Assembly: GCA_039815415.1 (NCBI GenBank)
Contig: JBCBZH010000136.1
Span: 1 to 11,154 of the forward strand
DNA from: JBCBZH01 sp039815415
GTDB taxonomy: Bacteria; Bacteroidota; Rhodothermia; Rhodothermales; Rubricoccaceae
Direction of reading: 5' to 3'
Length of the DNA stretch: 11,154 nucleotides
Position numbers and translations under genes: made by a program. Under the pieces are notes generated by a model. That model had not been told where the DNA came from, searched no databases, and saw only the letters and a program-made list of their open reading frames with translations. The first letter of the stretch is position 1. Each line of letters starts with the position of its first letter. Below, in pieces: positions 6,447-11,154 of this stretch.

Positions 6447-7619
6447 TTATACCTCCGCCAGTGCTTCTTCCGTCAGCGCGTCGAACTCCGCGATGAACGT
6501 GGTGCCTTCGCCATAGACGCTCTCGGCCCAGACAGTCCCGCCGTGCATCTCCACGATCTTCTTGACGATGGAGAGTCCGAGCCCGGTAGACGACTCGTTG
6601 CCGGTCGGCTTGGCACTGAGGCGCTGGAAGCGACCAAACAGCTTGGCCTTGTCCTCGTCGGTCAGGCCTGGGCCCTCATCTCGGACGCGGACTTGAACAC
6701 GTGCCTCGCCGGTGGGAACCACACGGACCCAGATGCACCGTTCCGGGGGCGTGTACTTGACGGCGTTCGAGATCAGGTTGTCCAGGACTTCCTTGAGCCA
6801 GTCACGGTCAGCGTTCACGTGTACCGGCTCGTCGGCCTCGATGATCAAGGTTTGATCTTTTCGGGCCGCAGAAGGCTGGAAGCGCTCAGCGGAGGATCTC
6901 ACCAGCGCGCTGAGGTCAATGGGGCGTGTGTGGAGCGCCAAGCGGCCGTCGTCAATGGCTTCGGCCCCGAGGAAGCGTTGAACGAGCGCCATCATGTCTC
7001 CAGCGGCGCCCTCGATGATTTGGATCAGTTCGTGGGCTTCGCCGTCCGGGTCGGTCACCTCGCGCAGGACATCGGTGTAGCCGAGGATGACCCCCAGTGG
7101 GTTGTTGAGGTCGTGCGCGACGACGCGCATCAGATGGCTTTTGACCTCACTCGTCTCGGCGAGCTGGCTGTTGACGTGCCGGAGAGCTTCGTTGGCCTGG
7201 ACCAGCTCCTCTGACTGTGCCTCGATGATGGCCTTTGCGCCCTCAGCGCGCGCCCAGGCGGTTTCGGCTCGGTCCCATGCAATCTCAGCACGAGTCTTCT
7301 GGGTCTCGACGTTTTCTTTCTCGGCCCGAAGCTCCTGCATCCGTTCCTCCACCGCCAGCTCGAGCTGGCGCTGACGCCGTGTCGCCAAGCGGAGGCGGTA
7401 GAGGTGCACGGCGAGGAGAAAGGCAATGACGCTGACGACGACCAGGGCCTTGAACTCCACACTCTGTGTGACGGCGGGCATCAGAGCCAGAGCAACCGCC
7501 GACGTGTCCACCTGTGCGAGCCCTGTTCCCTGTGCCGTGGTGGGGGTACGGCTCATCCCGAGCGCAGCGCCCAGTCGGGCGAGGCGCAGTCGAAAAGGAG
7601 ACGAGCGAGGTGCGAGCAC
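6447..7619 (-). CDS. Membrane-anchored sensor histidine kinase lacking a clear sensor domain
   Basis: 390 residues from GTG 7619; ATG 7556 (residue 22) is an alternative start, and neither has a ribosome site. One transmembrane segment lies near 57-74 (KALVVVSVIAFLLAVHLYRL), followed by a long coiled coil (about 78-158) with a heptad-like repeat AE-x-A-W-x-R around 111-128. HisKA then carries the phospho-acceptor His169 (VVAHDLNNPLG), and HATPase_c has the N box (NLISNAVKY, about 282-289), G1 DEGPG (314-318) and G2 GLGLS (346-350). It autophosphorylates and passes phosphate to a response regulator, none of which is encoded here. The juxtamembrane region resembles kinases that normally carry beta-propeller and Y_Y_Y sensor domains outside the membrane. 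Here only about 55 residues precede the membrane, so it may be a truncated derivative or may sense through the membrane or coiled coil. The TonB receptor gene follows after 106 bp. Confidence 0.9.
   Translation of the reverse strand: MLAPRSSPFRLRLARLGAALGMSRTPTTAQGTGLAQVDTSAVALALMPAVTQSVEFKALVVVSVIAFLLAVHLYRLRLATRRQRQLELAVEERMQELRAEKENVETQKTRAEIAWDRAETAWARAEGAKAIIEAQSEELVQANEALRHVNSQLAETSEVKSHLMRVVAHDLNNPLGVILGYTDVLREVTDPDGEAHELIQIIEGAAGDMMALVQRFLGAEAIDDGRLALHTRPIDLSALVRSSAERFQPSAARKDQTLIIEADEPVHVNADRDWLKEVLDNLISNAVKYTPPERCIWVRVVPTGEARVQVRVRDEGPGLTDEDKAKLFGRFQRLSAKPTGNESSTGLGLSIVKKIVEMHGGTVWAESVYGEGTTFIAEFDALTEEALAEV
7353..7370. repeat. Iterated 10-mer copies 16 and 17 fused into an 18-bp perfect palindrome
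   Basis: CGCCAGCTCGAGCTGGCG equals its own reverse complement. Two opposite copies share the central CG. It is read as Arg-Gln-Leu-Glu-Leu-Ala just after the kinase transmembrane segment. Confidence 0.95.
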
Positions 7620-7781
7620 GCAGTCGGGCTGTAGGGGGCTCGCGAGAGTGTCGTCTGTTTTGGGGGGGCCTTAAGCCCCGGCGGCTCCCAGAACCACAGG
7701 TGGCGAATCGCAGTGAATGCTCGACGAACGACCTACCAGCCCTGGCTCTCTACATCCCACATCCGATCTGCACAGAGTCGG
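7620..7781. other. 162-bp gap between kinase and PLP-enzyme genes
   Basis: No gene is seen. It holds a GC hairpin at 7665-7679. The promoter of the kinase gene would be expected here, but no convincing box is seen. Confidence 0.4.
7665..7679 (-). terminator. GC hairpin downstream of the PLP-enzyme gene
   Basis: GGGGC, loop CTTAA, GCCCC form a 5-bp stem 103 bp past the enzyme's stop codon. The downstream minus-strand flank is C- then A-rich rather than T-rich, so terminator function is doubtful. Confidence 0.25.
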
Positions 7782-8978
7782 TTAGGCGACCAACGTGCGG
7801 GCCGTCGCCAGCTCGAGGGCCTGGGCGAGATCGCCCCAGAGATCATCGGCGGCTTCCAGCCCGACCGACAGACGCAGCAAGCCGGGAGCGATGCCGCCTT
7901 CTGCGCGGGCGTCGTCCGAGAGAACCCGGTGGGTGAGGCCTGCCGGGTGTTGAATCAGCGTATCCACCGAGCCCAGGCTGACCGCAGGCGTCATCAGTTC
8001 GACGGCCTCTAGGATCGCACGGGCAGCGTCGTAGCCGTCTTCCACCTCAAAGGCGAGCATCGTACCGGGTCCCTCGAGCTGGCGTCCCACCAGCCCGTCG
8101 GGGTCCCCATCGGGCAGGCCGGGGTAGTGGACCACTCGGATGCACTCGTGGCCGACGAGGCGGGTTGCCAGCGTAGCTGCCGTTGCCTGGGCGCGCTCTA
8201 CGCGGAGCGGCAGCGTGGCAAGGCCCCGATGCAGCAGGTACCCGGCCAGCGGGTGCAGCAGCGCACCCGTTGCCACGCGCACTTGCCGAAGGCGCCGGGC
8301 CCAGTCCTCCCCGCAGGCCACGACGCCTGCGACCACATCGCCGTGGCCACCGAGAAACTTGGTGGCGCTGTGCATCACCAGCGCAGCTCCGTGGGTCATC
8401 GGTTGCTGGAGGATGGGCGTGGCGAAGGTCGAGTCCACCAGCACCGGCACATCTCCCGCTTGCGCCACCACCGCTTCGATGTCCACCAGCGCGAGCGTCG
8501 GGTTGGCGGGCGTTTCCGTGACCACGAGGCACGTGTCGGGCCGCATCGCGCTGGCGACGCCCCCGGGTGTGGTCCACGTCACCTCGAGGCCCATCAGCTC
8601 GCAGGTCAGCAGGTGGTCCGTAGTGCCATAGATCGGACGTGTGGCGACGACGTGGTTGCCATCGGCACGAGCCGCCAGAAGCACCGCCGTGAGAGCCGCC
8701 ATCCCACTGGCGAAGGCAACGGAGGCCTTGGCCCCTTCGAGGTCCGCCAGCGCGTTCTCGAAGCGAGCCACCGTCGGATTGTGGAGCCGTGCGTAGATGG
8801 GGTTGGGCGCCGTCGCATCGCCCGCCACCAGCGCGTCAAGGCTGGCCGTGGCACCGTCCAGGTCCGTGAACGGATACGTGGAGGAGAGGTCGATGGGTAG
8901 GGCGTGGACGCCGAGTGTGGCGAGGTCCTCGCGGCCTGCGTGGACGGCGCGTGTGGCGAGATCGAGAGGCAGCTCCAT
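7782..8978 (-). CDS. PLP-dependent Cys/Met-metabolism enzyme (cystathionine/methionine lyase or synthase)
   Basis: 398 residues from ATG 8978 (MELPLDLATRAVHAGRED). A TTG further upstream (9035) would add 19 unrelated residues. It belongs to the trans-sulfuration family of fold-type I PLP enzymes. Visible residues are Tyr62 and Arg64 (YARLHNPT, phosphate binding from the partner subunit), SGM at 91-93, Tyr117 (PIYGTT), Asp182 (DSTFATP, pyridine nitrogen) and Lys207 (HSATKFLGGHGD, Schiff base). The C-terminal SLGSVDTLIQHPAGLTHR and GLLRLSVGLE are family hallmarks. Members act as cystathionine gamma-synthase, cystathionine gamma-lyase or methionine gamma-lyase. The position of the methionine gamma-lyase Cys (Tyr-Gly-Cys) is Thr119, which argues against a classical one. 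The divergent Lrp/AsnC gene 89 bp away suggests amino-acid-responsive control. It is cytoplasmic and probably tetrameric. Confidence 0.93.
   Translation of the reverse strand: MELPLDLATRAVHAGREDLATLGVHALPIDLSSTYPFTDLDGATASLDALVAGDATAPNPIYARLHNPTVARFENALADLEGAKASVAFASGMAALTAVLLAARADGNHVVATRPIYGTTDHLLTCELMGLEVTWTTPGGVASAMRPDTCLVVTETPANPTLALVDIEAVVAQAGDVPVLVDSTFATPILQQPMTHGAALVMHSATKFLGGHGDVVAGVVACGEDWARRLRQVRVATGALLHPLAGYLLHRGLATLPLRVERAQATAATLATRLVGHECIRVVHYPGLPDGDPDGLVGRQLEGPGTMLAFEVEDGYDAARAILEAVELMTPAVSLGSVDTLIQHPAGLTHRVLSDDARAEGGIAPGLLRLSVGLEAADDLWGDLAQALELATARTLVA
7806..7815 (+). repeat. Iterated 10-mer copy 18
   Basis: CGCCAGCTCG; read from the minus strand as Glu-Leu-Ala, within the last dozen codons of the PLP-enzyme gene. 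Confidence 0.9.
8075..8084 (-). repeat. Iterated 10-mer copy 19
   Basis: CGAGCTGGCG on the plus strand; read as Arg-Gln-Leu-Glu in the PLP-enzyme gene. Confidence 0.9.
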
Positions 8979-9067
8979 GCGAACGATTGGCGCGTGAGAT
9001 GCTCGTACAGTAGAATGATTATCGGCTTCGTCCAAGCCTGTCGAACACTATTCGGAATCCCAGTGTC
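8979..9067. promoter_or_regulatory. Divergent promoter region between PLP-enzyme and Lrp/AsnC genes
   Basis: On the plus strand TTGGCG (8987-8992), an 18-base spacer and TAGAAT (9011-9016) form a plausible housekeeping-type promoter for the regulator gene. On the minus strand GATAAT (complement of 9018-9023), with TCGACA 15 bases upstream, is a possible promoter for the enzyme gene. The two -10 elements nearly abut, so a protein bound here could control both. No experimental support. Confidence 0.4.
9024..9038. promoter_or_regulatory. 15-bp dyad, candidate Lrp/AsnC operator
   Basis: GGCTT, 5 bases, AAGCC form an exact dyad of 15 bp, the length and centre spacing typical of Lrp/AsnC-family operators. 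It lies just downstream of the putative -10 of the regulator gene and overlaps the spacer of the opposing promoter, which suits autoregulation plus control of the enzyme gene. Confidence 0.4.
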
Positions 9068-9535
9068 ATGCGCCAGCTCGACCGAACCGACCGCGCCATC
9101 GTAGACCGGTTGCAGAACAATGCACGGATCTCGAACAAGGAGCTGGCCGCCTCTGTGGGGGTGGCGCCGTCTACGGCGCTGGAACGCACGCGCAAGCTCG
9201 AGGCCGACGGTGTGCTGGTCGGCTACCATGCCGAGGTGGCACCCGAGGCATTGGGCATCGGGCTGCAGGCGCTCGTGGGTGTGTCGCTTCGCCAGCACGC
9301 GCGGCCTCTCGTAGAGGCGTTTGAGGCCCACGCGCTGGCGCTCCCCGAAGTGGTTCAGGTCTTCCACACGACGGGCGCAAGCGACTTCCTGGTCCATGTC
9401 GCTGTGCGCGACACCGAGCACCTGCGCACTCTCGCGCTGGCGGCCTTCACCGAGCGCCCCGAGGTGGCGCGCATCGAAACGTCGCTGCTGTTCGCGCACC
9501 GGCGGACGGTGGTCGAGCTGGCGACGGGCCCGTAG
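9068..9535 (+). CDS. Lrp/AsnC-family transcriptional regulator
   Basis: 155 residues from ATG 9068. The N-terminal winged helix-turn-helix (about 4-55) reads LDRTDRAIVDRLQNNARISNKELAASVGVAPSTALERTRKLEADGVLVGY, the classic Lrp/AsnC DNA-binding pattern. The C-terminal RAM/AsnC ligand domain (about 65-145) binds amino acids and builds octamers. The family controls amino-acid metabolism genes, often the neighbour. Here the divergent neighbour is a PLP-dependent Met/Cys enzyme, the same arrangement as mdeR and mdeA of Pseudomonas putida. A candidate 15-bp operator lies between them. GGAA about 10 bp before the start is at best a weak ribosome site. Copies of the iterated 10-mer occur at codons 2-5 (Arg-Gln-Leu) and in the last codons (Glu-Leu-Ala), in opposite orientations, so they bracket the gene. 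Confidence 0.95.
   Translation: MRQLDRTDRAIVDRLQNNARISNKELAASVGVAPSTALERTRKLEADGVLVGYHAEVAPEALGIGLQALVGVSLRQHARPLVEAFEAHALALPEVVQVFHTTGASDFLVHVAVRDTEHLRTLALAAFTERPEVARIETSLLFAHRRTVVELATGP
9071..9080 (+). repeat. Iterated 10-mer copy 20
   Basis: CGCCAGCTCG immediately after the ATG of the Lrp/AsnC gene (Arg-Gln-Leu). Confidence 0.9.
9514..9523 (-). repeat. Iterated 10-mer copy 21
   Basis: CGAGCTGGCG on the plus strand; read as Glu-Leu-Ala a few codons before the Lrp/AsnC stop. Confidence 0.9.
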
Positions 9536-9539
9536 GCCT

Positions 9540-9554
9540 CCCCTTCAGCAGGGG
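9540..9554. terminator. Hairpin between convergent Lrp and MoxR-like genes
   Basis: CCCCT, loop TCAGC, AGGGG form a 5-bp stem starting 5 bases after the regulator stop and 52 bases beyond the opposite gene's stop. It may act for both directions, but no T-tract follows on either side. Confidence 0.35.
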
Positions 9555-9605
9555 GCTAACAGCGGCGAGAAGCGCCTCCGACACGTGCGCGTACCCGGGT
9601 CGCGC

Positions 9606-11135
9606 TCAGCCGTAGCGCCGGTAGTCGTCCTCGTCGAAATCGTCGTCATCATCGGACCCAAAGGAGCCGAGACCCGAGAGCACCGAGCCGACCATGTCCG
9701 AGTAGGTCGCGGCATCGGCCTCCAGGTCCTTACCCAGCAGCGAGTGCTGGTGCAGCGCCTCCAGCACCAACTCCATCATCGATGCCTTCTCTGCTAGGCT
9801 GCCGGGCGATGTGTGGGTCTCGATGACCGTCGCCAGCCCGTCGACGCGGTCGAGCGTCTGCGCGTAGGTCTTGAATGGCATCTCGGGGTCCAGCTCAACG
9901 CTGTTGCCCTTCGAGAACCAGCGGAGCACGTCCGAATAGGCATCGCGACCCGTTCCCGCGTCTGACTTCTCACCAGGGTCGGGGAGGTAGCGCTTCACCG
10001 TGCTGGCGATGGCCTTTCCGATGAGCGCTCGGGCCACGCCCTGAGCGCCCTCTTGTTCGCCCTCGTACACCAGCTCGACCTTGCCCGTCACGGCGGGCTC
10101 GATGGCCTGGAGGTCTGAGGCGCGAATCGTGGTTTCGTCCTCGCCGTTGAGGAGGCCTCGGCGCTCGGCAGCAGAGATCAGGTCCTCGAGGGCAGCCCGC
10201 GTGAGACGCGCCGAGACGCCTGACTTCTGGTCTACGTACTCGCTCGCACGGGCTTCGAAGGCCACCTGCTCCACAATCTCGCGGAAGACGTGTGGAACGT
10301 GAACGGCCACGCCGCCCTCGCGGTCGGCCCACGCCTCCTGGCGGGTGATCTCCACGCCCACGTCCAGCGACTTGGGGTAGTGCGTGAGGATCTGTGAGTC
10401 GATGCGGTCCTTAAGCGGCGTGATGATGCTGCCCCGGTTGGTGTAGTCCTCGGGGTTGGCGGTGAACACCATCAGCACATCGATGGGGATGCGGATGTTG
10501 AAGCCGCGGATTTGGATGTCCTGCTCCTCCATGATGTTGAGAAGGCCCACCTGGATGCGAGGCTGCAGGTCCGGCAGCTCGTTGATGGCGAAGATCCCCC
10601 GGTGCGTGCGCGGGATGATGCCGAAGTGGATCACCTCCTCGTCGGCGTAGGTCAGCTTCCGCGTAGCGGCCTTGATGGGGTCGATGTCGCCGATGAGGTC
10701 GGCGATGGAGGTGTCCGGCGTCGCCAGCTTCTCGCCGTAGCGCTTGCTCCGGTGGAGCCATGAGATGGGCGTGCCGTCGCCGTGCTCAGAGACGAGGTCA
10801 CGGGCGAACTTCGAGACCGGGTCCATCGGGTCGTCGTGGATCTCGGAGCCTTCCACCTCAGGCACCCACTCATCCAGCAAGTGTGGCAGGGCCCGAACGA
10901 GGCGGCTCTTGGCTTGACCCCGCAGGCCGAGCAGGATCAGGTCATGCCTCCCGAGCAGCGCGTTCTGGACCTGCGGGATGACGGTTTTGTCGTAGCCGAG
11001 CAAGCCCGCGAATACCTCGTCGCCAGCTCGAAGGGCCGCCATCAGGTTGGCGCGGATCTCGTCCTTAACCGAGCGCGGCTGGTAGCCGCTGGCCTTGAGG
11101 TCGCCGAGGGTCGAGATGGAGGGGGCGTCGGGCAT
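9606..11135 (-). CDS. MoxR/Mg-chelatase-subunit-I-like AAA+ ATPase
   Basis: 509 residues from ATG 11135 (MPDAPSISTLGDLKASGY). The AAA+ core has Walker A GLRGQAKS at 70-77, Walker B GIFAINELPDL (Asn185-Glu186, where most AAA+ proteins have Asp-Glu), sensor-1 region VFTANPEDYTNRG (about 223-235) and ITPLKDRIDSQILTHYP with the arginine-finger region. NELPDL is, as I recall, usual in this bacterial subgroup annotated as magnesium chelatase. It is unlikely to make chlorophyll; such ATPases usually act as chaperone-like machines with a von Willebrand A partner. No such gene is next to it in this window. The C-terminus has about 90 helical residues and ends in a strongly acidic tail (DDDDDFDEDDYRRYG). 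No Shine-Dalgarno sequence is seen. It converges with the Lrp/AsnC gene. Confidence 0.88.
   Translation of the reverse strand: MPDAPSISTLGDLKASGYQPRSVKDEIRANLMAALRAGDEVFAGLLGYDKTVIPQVQNALLGRHDLILLGLRGQAKSRLVRALPHLLDEWVPEVEGSEIHDDPMDPVSKFARDLVSEHGDGTPISWLHRSKRYGEKLATPDTSIADLIGDIDPIKAATRKLTYADEEVIHFGIIPRTHRGIFAINELPDLQPRIQVGLLNIMEEQDIQIRGFNIRIPIDVLMVFTANPEDYTNRGSIITPLKDRIDSQILTHYPKSLDVGVEITRQEAWADREGGVAVHVPHVFREIVEQVAFEARASEYVDQKSGVSARLTRAALEDLISAAERRGLLNGEDETTIRASDLQAIEPAVTGKVELVYEGEQEGAQGVARALIGKAIASTVKRYLPDPGEKSDAGTGRDAYSDVLRWFSKGNSVELDPEMPFKTYAQTLDRVDGLATVIETHTSPGSLAEKASMMELVLEALHQHSLLGKDLEADAATYSDMVGSVLSGLGSFGSDDDDDFDEDDYRRYG
11021..11030 (+). repeat. Iterated 10-mer copy 22
   Basis: CGCCAGCTCG; read from the minus strand in the rare Arg-Ala-Gly register near the start of the MoxR-like gene. 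Confidence 0.9.
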
Positions 11136-11154
11136 GGGGAGCGGGGCAGTCGGC

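Noticed and set aside
8979..9035. TTG start for the PLP enzyme at 9035
   Set aside because: It would add 19 residues unlike the family and cover the divergent promoter region.
638..11030. The iterated 10-mer as transposon ends, MITEs or integration sites
   Set aside because: Copies are 10-14 bp, inside conserved codons of intact genes, without longer shared flanks or target duplications.

Overview
The window is GC-rich, about 65% by eye, and densely coded. It carries a TonB-dependent outer-membrane receptor, so the host is a diderm bacterium. Almost no start codon has a clear Shine-Dalgarno sequence, which is usual in the Bacteroidota/Rhodothermota branch. The histidine kinase transmembrane and coiled-coil region and the MoxR-like ATPase also suit a Rhodothermota-type organism, but this placement is an inference.

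Layout. 1-260: 3' end of a UGT-like glycosyltransferase (+), interrupted by an in-frame TAG. 318-734: DUF1801-family protein (-). 741-1013: divergent gap. 1014-1469: GNAT acetyltransferase (+). 1470-1692: gap with a GC hairpin, a dyad and an AT-rich palindrome. 1693-2669: DoxX-like membrane protein and DinB-like protein (+), coupled by an ATGA overlap. 2661-4346: glutamine-dependent NAD+ synthetase (-), overlapping the DinB-like gene tail to tail by 9 bp. 4409-6340: BtuB-like TonB receptor (-). 6447-7619: membrane histidine kinase without a recognisable sensor domain (-). 7782-8978: PLP-dependent Cys/Met-metabolism enzyme (-). 9068-9535: Lrp/AsnC regulator (+), divergent from it. 9606-11135: MoxR/Mg-chelatase-like AAA+ ATPase (-).

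Genes that probably work together: the Lrp/AsnC regulator with the sulfur-amino-acid lyase or synthase it diverges from, and DoxX with DinB. The kinase, receptor and NadE genes run head to tail with gaps of 106 and 62 bp and might be co-transcribed, but no shared pathway is evident.

The most striking signal is not a gene. The 10-mer CGCCAGCTCG or its complement CGAGCTGGCG occurs 22 times exactly in 11.15 kb, where about 0.1 is expected. It appears 11 times in each orientation, in nearly every gene, in all six possible reading registers and in two intergenic places. Two copies overlap in a perfect 18-bp palindrome. This is a highly iterated short DNA motif comparable in density to cyanobacterial HIP1 or to DNA-uptake sequences. 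I know of no description of this particular motif.
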